Of a stretch of 64,000 nt of DNA, positions 28,201-42,211 are shown piece by piece; the first letter of the stretch is position 1; the number at the start of each line of letters is the position of its first letter. The DNA lies in assembly GCA_964035545.1 (NCBI GenBank), contig OZ037767.1, positions 27,079,628 through 27,143,627 of the forward strand. Reading direction: 5' to 3'. A program made the position numbers and the translations under genes. The notes under the pieces were generated by a model, which did not search any database, was not told where the DNA came from, and worked only from the letters and a program-made list of their open reading frames with translations. The DNA comes from Bugula neritina (taxonomy: Eukaryota; Bryozoa; Gymnolaemata; Cheilostomatida; Bugulidae).

Positions 28201-31200
28201 AGACTGAATGCTAATGTTCACATAAATTACATTTGCGTGTCTGTAACCCTACATAGAATGCACAGCTAGTAACCAATCTACCGTGACCGTAGATGCAGGA
28301 GAGAATGTTACCACTTACCAATAGGTTTACAATTACCTTTTACAATTAAATACAATTGCCGGTGCAAGTTGGTAGTTTCAGTCAAGCTTTAAGGTGCCAA
28401 TTATCTAATGCTAAAATTTAAATTGATTCTTTCCAACCAATCAACACCTAAAGTTACTGTTTATGATCTCGCAGGTGAGCTTATTAATGAACCCTACAGG
28501 TAGTGTGTGAACAGTGGAAGGTGATGATACAATCATACAATTGTAAAACAATATTGCTAAATAATCTTCAATTAAAACGGAATACAAGTTAGCCCTTTAA
28601 GGAACAGAAAAAAGGTCTGAAAAACCTGGGTTTTGGTGGGAAAGTACAACAGGAGAAGTTGTTGGCTCCTGAATGAAATCTATCATCTTAAATTCATATT
28701 GGGAAAAATGATTTAAAAATAAAAGACAAGATTTCAGGCAAAGACTATAAAATTGTAAAAACATGCTTGTGAACTGCTAGGCTAAAAGCCGAGTAACATA
28801 AAACTGTTAGTATAGCTTTTAGACGCTAGCTTTGCGAATGAAGATAAAAACACGGATGAGAACTTTGGCACGTGAGCAACACACTTAAACACAGATAAGA
28901 TATAAACTAACAAAGCAAACAAACGTAAAGTAAATAAGTAGAAAACGTACATACCGACTGTAGAACCCGAGAGAAGATTACCAACCAACTTGGGCTCAGT
29001 TTGAGTGTTAGTAGGAATCTGTTGGTTACTCACCAAGCGCAAACATCAACACCAGCCTGCTGCTGCTGGTAGGAGGGTTGAAATGATGGTGGTAACAACT
29101 TACAACAAAGAGAGCGTACGCTGGGGAGGGATGCTAGAGCTGTAGTACAATGAAACTACAAGCTAGGTCTGAGTACAGCTACAGTGGGGAAGGCTGTAAT
29201 ATTGCAGGTGTTGCCCGTCTTGAATGTGAAAATATTGTGAAAAGAGATTGTCAAAGCTGAAGGAGGGAGTTGACACAATGCGATGCCATAACATATTGTA
29301 ATATAAAAGAAAGAGTGGACTGACTACATTACTGTTACTATGCTTTGGCATATGAACGCTTTCAGTGCTTGTACACCCTCTCCACTGCTCACTGCAATGT
29401 AACTGTTTACTTGTAGTTCTGTTTTTATTTGGTGGCAGGTACAAGAGCAATGTAAATAAGACTTGGAACTGTTTGAGCAAAAAGACCAAACAACAAGAGA
29501 AGACAATGCCCACAAGTAATGTGGCAATAACATAAATGGGCGGCCTAAAATCTTGAATATACTATTGTAGTGGCTAAAACTCAGCTCCAATAAGGAAATT
29601 CAACAGACTTCTCATTTAGCAGGGAAGCAAACATTTTCCACAGTAGTTTTAACACCTAAATATTCTAAAATTGATTGTGACCAGATATTTGGCAGAGTGG
29701 TGTTGTTTACCTGGAGCAATTCTCTTATTCAATTCACAGTATGCAGAATACAATTGCGTGATGTAATGTTTGCAAAACAAAAACACCTTCTAGCACCCAG
29801 TGAAACCTAATAATATAATAAATGTCAAAGAGACAATGCAGCTTACAAAGTCTTCATTTCACCTAGAGATGTGAAATCATTGAGCTGGCCTTAGTACACA
29901 GTGTAGATTCTGAAGACATGCTTATTAAACAGCCTACTTTACTCACAATGAGAATCTCCACATTTATATTCTATGAAGTCTTGGCTCTTGTTGTGGCCGT
30001 CATATTGTACTTAACTAAAACTTCTGTAATCAGCCAGAGATCTGCCTTTTCTTAAAAAATAGCCTAAAGAATAATACTGGCACCGACATGCAGTTTCCAG
30101 CAGTATTCTCAGTTTTAACATATGCTCCAGAGTTGTCTGTCCTTGAAAGAAACTTCAAACCACCCAAAGATAGAAAGAATAGAAAGCAATAAAAGGCGAG
30201 TATAGACCTGATGAAATGAGTTGAGCTTAAGAGAGGGGGGGGGGAGGTGCTACAGCCACTCTATAGAAACTGTTGACTCATCATGAGATCTTTGCTAAAT
30301 TTCAATATTGACAGCGTATCTGGCAGCACGCCATCAAACAGTCTCAAATAAGAATTATCCACATTTAAAAAAAATCACTTGTCACATCACAAACAGCCCT
30401 CCTTTGCAGCGAAACCTGCCCGCATAACCAACAAACATGTTGAAATAAAACGGTCAATAAGCAATGTTTTGACTTGCCTGCATAAATACTTGTAAAACTA
30501 TTTGTTACCTCGATGAGTTCCGGAAACTTTATCTCTCAGAACGTTTAGCTGAAATATGTCGCCATATTTAGAGAACATTTCCCTTAACTCAGACTCTTCC
30601 ATATATTTTGGCACCTGGTAGAAATTACACATATCAAATTTTTCTCTAAGCAGCTATCATTAGCAATTGCAGCAAACCTTGATGACACTAAATAGAAACA
30701 AAAAGGTCTAGGTAATAATAACTACAGGATTTAATTAGTACTCTAAAAATCATTTTAAACAAGCATGAAGCTTCTAGTGCACTTTTATGTCACCCAAACT
30801 CATTATTTTAATCCGAATATATTTAACCACCAAAACTTTAATAAAAAAACTCTCATTTGTTTATAGTATCTATTCTTGATGGCAAGGACTTTTAAGCGAG
30901 ATATAAACTAATGGGTTAAATAGTTGTTTTTTTATTTTTAATAGTAACTTTAGATTTCATATTTGGAGTTACCTGTCCTACAAACATTTTGATGGCATCT
31001 GGGTCAGGTTCTCTCTTGCCTATAGAATCGTCTGAGATAGCATTTGGACTAGGGGAGGAGGTTGGACCGTCCCCCATGATTGACGGGTCAACTGAGGTGA
31101 TATCCATTTGCTAAAGTGTAGTCATGAAAAAAAAACTACAGTGACATGCGTGATATAGGAATACAAGACAGAAAATTCATTTTCTGTGACAAAATATTTA

Positions 31201-32000
31201 CCCTAAAACTATTCACCCTACGGTATTGTCTAGTACCACATGGTTTGAAAACGTGGGCCTCCACCTACTTTCAAAAAGGTGTAGAGTTGTCTACCCCCTG
31301 AGTTAACTAACTGCAAACTGTCCTAACAACGTCTGTTGTTCTCCCAGTGCAGGATAAATGTTGAAAGTTGAACCTGAGCAGCAGGAAGCTGCTTGCCCCA
31401 GCATGGTAAGTTTATACTTTGAGAAAAGGAGCGCAGGGAGGGGTTACATTTAAATGTCAAACGATTGTGGTGAGAAATGTCAACCATTCAACATGAGAGC
31501 AAGATAAAACTTCTAAACGGTATCAAATTGCTGCTTTCCTAAATTAGGAGACCTAATTTTGTCACATGATACATGAACACGTCAGCTCAACATCCTTGCG
31601 ATTGCATTATAACATGTCAAAGTCTGAGCCAAAAAATAAACCACATTTAGATTTTTAGAATTCTACTTCTCCAATATTGTTTTTATTTCAGACTTTAAGT
31701 TTTCCATCAATTTCTAGATTTAAGTAATTAGTGAGTCATACAAGTTGCTTCTATTCTACTAGATTTTACAAGCTAGTGGAATAGAGATCTTCAGTATGAT
31801 TAGGCTAAAAATGAGACTGTGGAATCAATGAGTTCTATACTGAACTTTCCAGGCACTATTGCAGGTTGAGCCTTCCTTACCTTGATAGTATTGTTATTAA
31901 GTGGCTGCAGTCCATCTGAAGGGATTGCATTAGTCTGTGACAGAGACATCATGGGTGATGTCACCTTCTGGGCGGGAGATATTGAATGCATTGTCATCAT
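15904..32000 (-). CDS. CELF: CELF/Bruno-like RNA-binding protein, 14 coding exons, 584 aa
   Basis: A three-RRM regulator of pre-mRNA splicing, mRNA decay and translation that binds GU-rich RNA. Exons: 32000-31881, 31110-30973, 30614-30509, 25867-25785, 24729-24681, 23518-23387, 21702-21623, 21053-20901, 19730-19670, 19388-19338, 18982-18863, 17421-17131, 16412-16200, 16061-15904 (1755 nt, all phases closing). RRM1 81-160 (RNP2 MFVGQV, RNP1 GCCFVTFY), RRM2 170-250 ([14 protein letters not shown]), a long divergent linker 255-475 rich in Ala and Gln (exon 12), RRM3 490-568 (LFIYHL, CFGFVSYD). In-frame TAA lies 33 nt upstream of the chosen ATG. At exon 4 the upstream donor (GTAGGT) keeps the frame. 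The C-terminus runs ten residues past the usual KPY ending ([10 protein letters not shown]). Exon 14 is duplicated at 6327-6484. Family assignment is firm; which CELF subtype is not decidable. Confidence 0.95.
25868..30508 (-). other. Long CELF intron 3
   Basis: A 4.6-kb intron that splits RRM1 between its first and second halves. I see no further conserved exon in it. ORFs at 26950-27135, 27137-27442, 28782-29042 and 29163-29590 lack recognisable motifs. A run of ten G lies at 30235-30244, inside this intron. Confidence 0.6.
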
Positions 32001-33389
32001 TCTTAACTTGACTTGCTTCTTTTTATTGCTTTAGTCAGCGATGCCCTGTCAACATAAAGTAAATCTTTGAAATAAACAGTAAACATGGTGCTCTTTCTCT
32101 TCTAGGTAATATAATGCTCATTTTTAAAGTGAATTCTAAATAGTATAATAAACATTTTTATACAGGGATTTGCTTGAAATGGCAATGTAGTTTGGAGTTG
32201 CATGCCCAGCAATTGTTTTCATAACATTCAAGAACCAATACAGCAAATTATAAACTAAAAAAGAATTGTCTGAAACTGGAATGAAGTAGCGTTTCAGCCA
32301 AACAAATCAAGCAAAAAGTAATGAATACCTAAAAATAACTCCAAACAGTTTAACTGTCACATTATTGAGTTATAGTAAATAGCTTAGTGCTAACTTTACA
32401 TCAGCTGGTCAGTAGAGCTACACAAGCTCTTCCTTAGTCTAACAGTTAAATGACAATCAACCTTGCGGAACTTCCACCCACGTGCATATTCTACTAGACT
32501 GGGTGATTTCTCCACTACATCTCTCTACATGACGAACTTTAATATGCAAATGAGACTCTACCTACTACATCAAACTATTTCTGGCAGTTGAGTTGATCAA
32601 ATGTGTGCATCTAATATAGGAGCTTCTATAATAAACGTTCTAAGACCAGCATTTTTGCTGCTTATTTTTTTACTTCAGTTTTCACAGTGAAGTAAAAATT
32701 GACTGATCAACACCAGAAAATGCTTGTGATTGTATTTTCTATACACCAGGTTACATTGCATAAGAAACAATAACTAACGTGTAATTAATAACTTGAAATA
32801 TCTTATTTGCAATGAATTTAAAAAGTAAAAAAAACCGTTCTCTGATCTCCAAAGAAAGTAAATAAGATTGAAAACTTGAGAAGCAAATCACAGAAGCTGG
32901 CTAATTGAGGATCTCAAACTAGTGCAGCATTACTTGCGGGCAATAGCAGCACATGTAGGCATACAGATAATATGACTATATTATTATTATTATATTACAA
33001 CGTAAGGCAAATATAATAGAGCAGAGGCAGATATTAAACAGGGTCAGGTTTTATGTAGAATTAATAATTCAATTCCTGCAACATGAATAACTTATGATTT
33101 ATAGCTATATGTATCAGTGTGATGAGGGTGGCTGATAATTGGCTACTACTTTTATATAGTCATCTCCTCTAGTGAAACTAAAATTAGTGTATATTAAAAG
33201 TAGTGATCTATTATCAGTCAATGTGGATGTGATTGAGACATGCCAGGCCATTGGATATTCTCTATACCTGGATCCACACTTCACACAATTCTTTTCAGTA
33301 TTAATTACATATTTTATTACTGGCTTCAACACACTTAATTATGGTGCTGTAGGAGAGAGGCTGATTCATGTACAAGCTGGCTGGCTTTT

Positions 33390-33625
33390 ACTACCCCTAC
33401 TTGTACTACTACCCCTACTACCACTACTCTTACTAGTACTACTACCACTAGTACTGCTACCTCTACTATAGTGCTACCCTTACTATAGTACCACTCTTAC
33501 TACCTCTATCCTTACTACTATTACCCCAACTACTACAATTACTAACACTAATATCATCACTTAATACTACTAATACTATGACTATCATCATTACTACTAT
33601 AACTACTACCACTAATTTAATACTA
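33390..33625. repeat. Degenerate (CTA/ACC)n trinucleotide region
   Basis: Irregular CTACTACC-type repeats that give leucine-, valine- or serine-rich open frames on both strands. Non-coding. Confidence 0.8.
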
Positions 33626-36600
33626 TGACTAAATCCAACTGCCACCAAATACTACCAAAACAACTACTAACATTATTACTACAACAATTACTGTAAGCAC
33701 GTGTTTTATTTGCTGAAAGATACTACACACAGTAACTACCATCATATCACTGGGAGTACTGTTTCTCCATCTGGTAATTTCTATTGGCTGACATATTCAT
33801 TCACCCACTGTATGTTCCATTCTATACTCCAATGTTTTCCAGTACAACTATTTATCTTATAAAATTCTCTTCAGAAAACAATTTAAATAAAATGATATTT
33901 GCCAATTGATTTAGTAAATTACCTAGAGAACATGCATGTTCGTCCCATTTATTGCTTTATGCAACTGTTTCAAGATTGGATAATTAATTTGACTTTAGGA
34001 AAGTCTTTCGGAAACCCCTAATTGTCTAAAAAATTGCCTTTTAATTTGACTGCTTGACACCTGAAATCTCCCACACTCACTGGTACGACCAAACAACTAA
34101 CTATTCCCTAGTAACAACTGTTAGCCCTCTATTTGGCTCTACAACTCACCAACCTTCAGACTCAGTAGGCAGTGCTATCCCAGGTACGGTGTGTCTATGG
34201 CCAGCATATGCTGTCAAATGCGAGTGAAGGAGGCAGCAGAATGTTGTCAAGTGTGCTAGCAGAGTGCAAGAAATTACCTACTATTGTGTGGTAGGACTGG
34301 TAGTACGTCTGCGCAATGTGAGCCGGAGAGCTCCTTAACACTACCTCTTCACCTATAATTTAGTAATTATGGCAATTGAGAAATAATGTGAAATAAACTG
34401 TAACAAAAGATTTCAATATAATAGAAGTGCTGTCTACCACTGCGGCATCATTTATATGATAATTATATTTAATATACCACCACTCTTATAAAGCAGTAGC
34501 AACACTGTTTGGAGCACCTATAGCAAATTGAACACACAATTAATTTGGTAGAAACATTTTATAGTTATTCTCATCTCGAAGAAATGCACTACATAAAGGT
34601 TTTGAGGCAGCAATAGACAGCATTGGTTGCTAGTAGATATATTAGTAAACACTCTGGTGAATATAGAACTTAATTATTACACAGTGGTTTGTGCTTGCAG
34701 TGTGACGCAGCATTTAACTTTAATTATTTATTGTCATGATAATTGAAGATGGTGTGACTACAGGCAGAATTTTAGAGAATCCTATTTAATCAAATCACAG
34801 TGAGTTTACCTGATCATGTCTCAACTGGTTTTTAGAGCAAAGTATTAACTATTCCAGCCAATCAACCACCACAACAAGTTCCCAGTTCAAACTTCAAAGT
34901 ACAACTCTTAATTTATTAACCCAGTTTTTAATGAAAAATTATAGCTTATACGCTACAATATAAAGCGTGGCAAAACTAGGCAAATCAATGAAGTACACCC
35001 CTTATTGTTGCACTAGATACTCTGTAGGAACAGCCACTGGTATACATATTAATTATTCTTAATAAAAGGAAGTCTAATAGCAAAATGCCTATTGTCATAA
35101 TTTGAGTAAAAGTTAGCATTTCCACTATAGCTTTTGTAGAATAAAGTAAGAAATGCATACCTGCATTAAAACCTTTGAAACTTTGCATAATAAATTTAAG
35201 CAGACCCGGTAGGTAATATCAAAATGTTAAAGGTATATCTAACTCATTCAAGTGAAATTCAATGACAAAATATATAATTAATGTTGCATTATTTCTCTAA
35301 CTTTGATACTGTGTAAGGGAGCTAACGAAAAGCCGTGGGTTTTGGTACAGAAATTGTACTAGCTACTAGCATATAGCCAACCACATGTGTTTTACTGTGC
35401 TTCAGCTTCAAACTCAAGTGGTTGGCTCTAAACAGAAAACAGAGCTACCATTTTTCTAAGCAATTGTGCTGGTAGGCAACTGTACAAGTACTCCAAAGTC
35501 AGATGCAATCTGGAGCAACAAATGAGAATGAAAAGATTAAATCTAAAACAGGGGCAGATAATAATCTAGGTTGTATTTTATTAGTATATCTCTCAAATCA
35601 GATGTATATACGAGATGTATACCACTTGAGCATAATGCATGTTGACATGCAACCTATAAATACTAAAATATACTAAATATTAAATAGAGATTGTAGTTTA
35701 GATTGTACAGTATTAGCATGAGGAAAACTACCTACTAAATTCGGTATTGATAGCCCGTATGCAAATATAATAATAGTTGATATTTTTCTATATTTATATT
35801 ATAAATCTAAAATGAAATAGACAACAATTGAAAGCAAACTTTGTTGAATAACTTGAAAGAACCCATTAGATTATGAACAGCATTTTTATGTTATCAAAAA
35901 CCTTTTGAAAAGAGCATCAATCAAAATAAAATAAACCTAGAAATACATCCATTAGGCTGTGTAAACAGAACGCAAACTTTGATGGTTCAAGAAACTTACC
36001 AACAGAGAGTACACACACTGAGCCTTGTCTCACACAAAGCCTGAGTGCACTCATTATTCTAGTCTGAGTCTGCAAATTTAATGCGAAAACTTCCCCTCAA
36101 TACCAGTAATGGGGTTCTGAGGCTGAAGTATTCTAAACAGCAAACCCTACCAGCAACATAATTTGTTACTAAATGTTGCAAAAAAGTGACTACCAAAATT
36201 AGCCTACGGATTGTTAAATTTTGAAGAGCTTATCGAGACAGGCAAACAAGACTACAGACAAAATTGAACACAAGAATGAAACATTAGGCTACAATAAGTT
36301 TGATTTGCTAGACAAAAGACGCACAATTCCAACAGTTGATACACGGAGTTGAGAGGAAATGCAGATTTCACCCAACTTCTAGAAACTTCTAAACAGGCAT
36401 TAGACACTGATACTAGCACATCCTATAGTATTCTCAAAGCAGAAAGTAAATAAAGAGAACACAACTTTTTATCCATGCTGTTGTTTAGTTGAAACATAAT
36501 AATAATTATATAGAAATGGCTACACGAAACTGTTCACAATTGACAATCAATTTAAAGCAAAACGCATGACATCACAACATCATCTACACAACACATGTAG

Positions 36601-36934
36601 CAACCTTGCTAGTTTGCAGTACACTCAATATATACCAAAGTTTCAGTTGTATTTTAGACTACAAACTAATAGTTGATCAAATTTTCTGGTGGCCAATTAT
36701 AACCTAAAATTTGTCTATAATATTATAAGAAATCAAAAGTTATGTATTATTATAAGCAGAAAACCTGCTGATGGCCTATATAAATTGTAGTGTAGCTTAC
36801 AGCACAGTAGAGTAGAGCAGAGTAGAGTGTAAGAGTAGTAGAATACTTAATACGATGCAGCAATGTGGCATTATAGTGTGCTACAGTGTAGTGGTGACAG
36901 TAATGTAATATGGTGTTATAATTTATGTTAGTAC

Positions 36935-36938
<4 letters not shown>

Positions 36939-36995
<57 letters not shown>
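36939..36995. repeat. (TA)n microsatellite
   Basis: About 28 TA dinucleotides directly left of the 33-bp minisatellite. Confidence 0.97.
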
Positions 36996-36998
<3 letters not shown>

Positions 36999-37016
36999 AG
37001 CAGTAGTATAATAGTG

Positions 37017-37480
37017 GTGTAATGTAGTACAGTGTAGTGTAACTTGGTGTAGCAATGTAGTGTAGTGTAGTGTAGTTTAACTTGGTGTAGCAATGTAGTA
37101 TAGTGTAGTGTAACTTGGTGTAGCAATGTAGTGTAGTGTAGTTTAACTTGGTGTAGCAATGTAGTATAGTGTAGTGTAACTTGGTGTAGCAATGTAGTGT
37201 AGTGTAGTGTAGTTTAACTTGGTGTAGCAATGTAGTACAATGTAGTGTAACTTGGTGCAGCAATGTAGTACAGTGTAGTGTAACTTGGTGCAGCAATGTA
37301 GTATAGTGTAGTGTAACTTGGTGTAGCAATGTAGTACAGTGTAGTGTAATATGGTATAGCAATGTAGTATAGTGTAGTGTAACTTGGTGTAGCAATGTAG
37401 TACAGTGTAGTGTAACTTGATGTAGCAATGTAGTATAGTGTAGTGTAATACGTATAGTAATGTAGTAAAGTGTAATATGA
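37017..37480. repeat. 33-bp minisatellite, about 13 units
   Basis: Unit reads GTAGTGTAACTTGGTGTAGC followed by AATGTAGTATAGT, with some 5-bp GTAGT additions and TATA/TGTA/TACA variants. It lies in the spacer upstream of CELF. The long YTTLHCYTKL-type open frames on the minus strand come from the repeat and are not a gene. Confidence 0.95.
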
Positions 37481-40400
37481 TGCTGTAATGTGGTGAAAAT
37501 GAAGATATATAGAGAGCTACAGTGTTAATTGGTAATAAATACAAGTACAGCAGCTAAGAGCACTGCCCAAGACTGTATGACTGCACAGCAACACATAAAA
37601 GGGGTCAACACAGCAATAAAATATAAAGCATCATACATTCATACTTAATAGGAATTGACAGTAGGGAACTGTTACCTGTTTGCACACAACAGTAGCATCG
37701 TTAAAACAATAAAAACACTAACCCTACAGCTTACTGTTAAAAGTTTATACAAGAGTCTAATCTACACTTAATTCAAAATGGTAACATTATGTCAGTGTTT
37801 AGAAGCAAGTATGTATAGTAGGTTTTGACAGGTACATAGAAACCAGGTGTAGTTATTGTTTGAAATAGGAGCTGGGAAATGTGGAGTTTTTCAACTTTAG
37901 GTTTAAAGTTTTAAGCAGCACCCTACAATTTTCCTGCAATTGTTCTAAACCAAGGATGAATTCTTTAACTGATTATTCAATATTAAAATTATTAAAGCTC
38001 TCAACTTATTATAAATGAGTATTAATGCTACATGCTATTGGTACTTATTAAGCACAAGCGATAAGCATGAGAACTGAAACAGTGTACTGTAGCATATAAC
38101 TTCAGTCTGTGTCTGTGAAGGTGCTAGCCTGGAATCTCTTAGTGTTAACGAGATTTACTATGAACACTCCTAGCATCTTTAGGGTTTCATAGTTAGAATA
38201 AAGAACCAAGGCTATACTTGTAGGTCGCTGCCAGCTGAGAGCTGCTGATTCTATTGCATAATATTTTAATAGACATTATAGTCAAAGTAAATCCCGTTAT
38301 ATTGAAAATTGCAAACAATGACTCAATTAGGTGTTAATAAAGAGTTATACAAAGCACTCACTCTAAGATCTCATTTATGTTGACTGTACAGTAGACATTT
38401 AAAGGTCAAACTTTTCACACAGCACTGATATGTAAATTTCAGTATTCATATATAATTATTGTGTCTAAGTTCCACCAGTTATTTACCTATCAGAGAATTT
38501 TGAAATAAATGAAACTAGAAAGCAAACATAAATAAATATCTTATGAATCAAAATCAAAATGCTGTTCAGGATTATTCCACATTCCCTAAAGAATATTCAA
38601 CTAAAATTATAGAAATAATGAGGCCTAATCAAGTTACATGTCATGAACTAAAATGATGCACTGCATGAGATGATTTTCAATCACAATTCTTACTAAGTTT
38701 TAGCGACTTTCTAGCAAAGCTACTACCTACAGGTCAAAGATGATTGAAGCATAAGGTAGGTATATTTTTGTTGATTGCTGGTAACTGAAAACCACATTAA
38801 AGGGTTGAACAAAGGGCTCAGTGATAACTCCACAATGTATTAACCAGTTTAGAAATGATTAAAAAAACAGTAAACAGCAATTTGACTGGCAGTAGTTAAA
38901 AGTAGGAAGGGGAACATTGTAAACAAAAGCCACCTTTTATGTGAGCAGTAATATGAAGGTACCACCAGCAGATTGCATCTTTCTGCGGCACAACTAACCC
39001 TCGTAGCTACTAGGCAAAACTTAGACAATCTGCACAAGAGCTCTACTTTTGTATATAACTTGACAATGATTCAGAATTTTAGATCATCATGCCAATTCTA
39101 GCAACTATAAAAAATTCACACACCTTTATTAGTGAATCAGTTCAGTAAAATACCACAAGCATAAATGAAATTGAAAATTGATTAAACTTTTTTTCATTAT
39201 TCCCCAAAATATATTATGAGTATGTGACTCACCAGAACTGGACTTTCTAAGTAAGATTTTTATTGTTTTTTTTTTAGGAGAGACAAGAGAATAACAGCTA
39301 GACTACAAATACCGAAGTAGACACACATGCATCTTCTTACAACTTACAATTAATGACATCATCAACTAAAAAATGAAGCCAAGAGAAATATACCAATGAA
39401 TTTTCAAAATATTTCCAAAAAAATTAAATATTTATTATAAAATTTGGGTTTTCCAACTAACTTTTTGGGTATTACTTTTCAGTTGTTCAACAAGATTTTG
39501 CACAGGGTGTCAGTCATTCCAAATTTTTTGATTTTTTTTTCAAGTGCAAATGTAAGTGAGCTGTTACTAAACCAGTTTTATCACAATGTTAAGATTATTA
39601 CATTTTAACAAAAAGGATTCCAGAGAAAACCAATGTTATCTTTAATGTTTAAATTGAAACTCATGTTTTATGCCTTATGGGGGTTGCATGACCGGTTTCA
39701 TTTATTGAATATTTATAAGAAATGTTTGGAAGTAATAAACACCAAATATTAGTTTAGAAGCAGGCTGCAGTTAAATAATGCTAAAAACTGGAAATGACAC
39801 GAACTTGCTTCAGTGCTGTATTATACCTTTTTAATTTTCCCTAAATGAAAGTTTTAATTAGTCAATAGTGATAGTTAATACAATAGATTGGAACTGAAAA
39901 TTAATTTGGTTGTGGTTACCATGACGATGCAAAGAAGTATTGACATGAAGTTGTGTTTACGGAAATGAAATAACAGGAGATATCTAATCTGGAAGCATAT
40001 CAATCTCCAGTAAGCTAACCATAGGTTTTTTACCATCTCCGGTATAGATTCCCAGTTACTTAAGCTACTGTCAGTTAACATTCATTCGCTTGAAACAGAT
40101 GAAACATACTGAATAAAGTATTGGGACAAATAATGTCTCAGAGACTGGACTTGATTTCAAGATTCAATGATGGCAGGTGGATAGTGACAGAATGCAGCTG
40201 ATTCTTTGTGTTGACCAGAGTATTGTTATACCTTTATTACTCTAAGTTTAATTTATCATTTCAGCAGACTATTGAGATAAAAACAGCTGCTAATAAGCAT
40301 TTAGTGAAAGAAATAAAGTCAAAACAGAAAACTGGCAATGTAGAAATAACAATATATTGTAAATTATGTCATCTTAGCCTACAAATATTATGCTGCAAAA

Positions 40401-42211
40401 TTGGAGTAGGCTACAAATTACACATTTCCCGTGAGAAAGTGAAGTTTTAAACAAGAGTAAAATATCAACATTCAATACCATATTTGAAAAATTCCCAGAA
40501 TTAAAATAATAACATATATACTAACAATTATGCCTAATATTCTCAACTGTTATGTTGAATAATTGCAAGTAGAAGCACAACCATACCATTTTATAATATC
40601 AGTTATTACTTAATCTAAATATACTACGTTTATGTCATTTGTCACTAACATGGATTTACATTACCTTAAAACACAAAAATCATAGAAACTCAATAGATAG
40701 ATAGATTGCTTGAATGAACTGAATAAAGTTAGAGAGAGAAACTCGGGTAAAAATCATAATCATAATGACAAGTTATCTAATTGATTTCAATGACTATAAG
40801 TACTCGGATAGTCTTGAAATTGATTAAAATTTCACAGCAATAATTTAAATGAATAATTAGAAACCGCTACATGGCCACATTGACTTATACTTATCAACTT
40901 TATATCAATTTACACGTATACAAATTTGTTACAAGTCAAACTTACACTTACACCAACTCCAAGTCTAATAAAAGGATAGGTTAAGTTCTAAACAATCTCT
41001 GTACTTAGATTGCAGTCTAAATCAAAATGTGAAACTTTGATATTGTTTTCTCTGTACATAAATACTGCAATAGCTAAACAATCAGGTTATACTACTTGAT
41101 ATTACTATTAGTAATTACTAAATCTAATGAGCACGATAGAACATCTAAAATTAATAGAAAATTAAAATCAAAATGTGAAACTAAACGAAACATAGACAGA
41201 ACATACCGTGACTAGACAAAAGATTTACTTTTAGGACAGGAGACCAGAGAACAAATCACACAGTAAATAACGGTTACAGCCTTTGGTGGAAGTTAATAAA
41301 ATTTAAATGCCTCTATTATTAATCAGTAATGGTAAGCAGTCATTATCTGCTTTTGACAAACATGTGGGTACTGCTAGCTATTTAATGAGACTGCGAACAC
41401 CTGTTCTTCCACGTTTTGACCAATGTGAAACTCAACACGTGTTTTGACATAACGGCCTCTAATTGGACGTGTTGACTAGTGCTTTCATTTTGATTCTCAA
41501 ATTGGTTGGTAATACGAGAAAGCAACTCCGCTGAGAACAAGGAAATTGAATTTTTTCATTTGCCGACTACACTTGGCACAAAAACCCACTATCTATAGAT
41601 TATAAAGTAAATCCGTTGCAATAAAGCAAACAGGCTCAATAAATTTTAGCGAATGTTGTTTATAGATTATTTTATCTTGTATATTTCTCATACGGAAGTT
41701 AATAGTTATTACACCATTGAACAGTGTTAATGAGCTGTGCCGGTCTAATTATACTAATTGTAAAGCTCCAGAATATTTTTTAAAGTAGAAACCCTGGAAT
41801 TCTCTAGAGGGGATAACATAGTATTTATATATTTACAGTTGAGGGTTTAATAAGATAACACTACTGGCAAAATAGCAAATAACAGTAAAACTATATACAC
41901 ATATAAATAAAATATTATATATACAAAAAGGTAATAAAGATGCTAAATATCACCATGAAACAGCAGTAAATGCAGGTAAGCACCAATAAGATACAATTAA
42001 TCAATGTCAATTTACAAGTTATATATTGATATAAAGTTTATAATATTATACTTTGCATATTGACACAGCAATATCTAAAGAGATTATGATCTCATCATAA
42101 TCTCATCACATATAATATCTAATGGAGGCTGCGCATGCAACTATCAACAGTACACAAGAGGCAATTCACTATAAACATCACACGAGATACAGGCTACAGC
42201 CCGTAGACCTA

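Larger units (their letters stand above)
32001..42211. other. Gene-poor spacer upstream of CELF and downstream of POLRMT
   Basis: No protein gene is recognised over 10 kb. It contains a CTA-type trinucleotide region (about 33395-33620), a TA tract and a 33-bp minisatellite, listed separately. Two minus-strand donor-like sites, near 34148 (GGTTG before GTGAGT) and 36000 (CTGTTG before GTAAGT), and a stretch with CCAAT and CACGTG elements (about 41400-41520) could mark non-coding first exons or promoters of CELF. The 3' UTR of POLRMT lies at the right edge. Confidence 0.5.

Noticed and set aside
36928-37544. Overlapping Leu/His/Tyr/Thr-rich ORFs of up to 166 codons
   Set aside because: They arise from a 33-bp repeat, which stays open because its length is a multiple of three.
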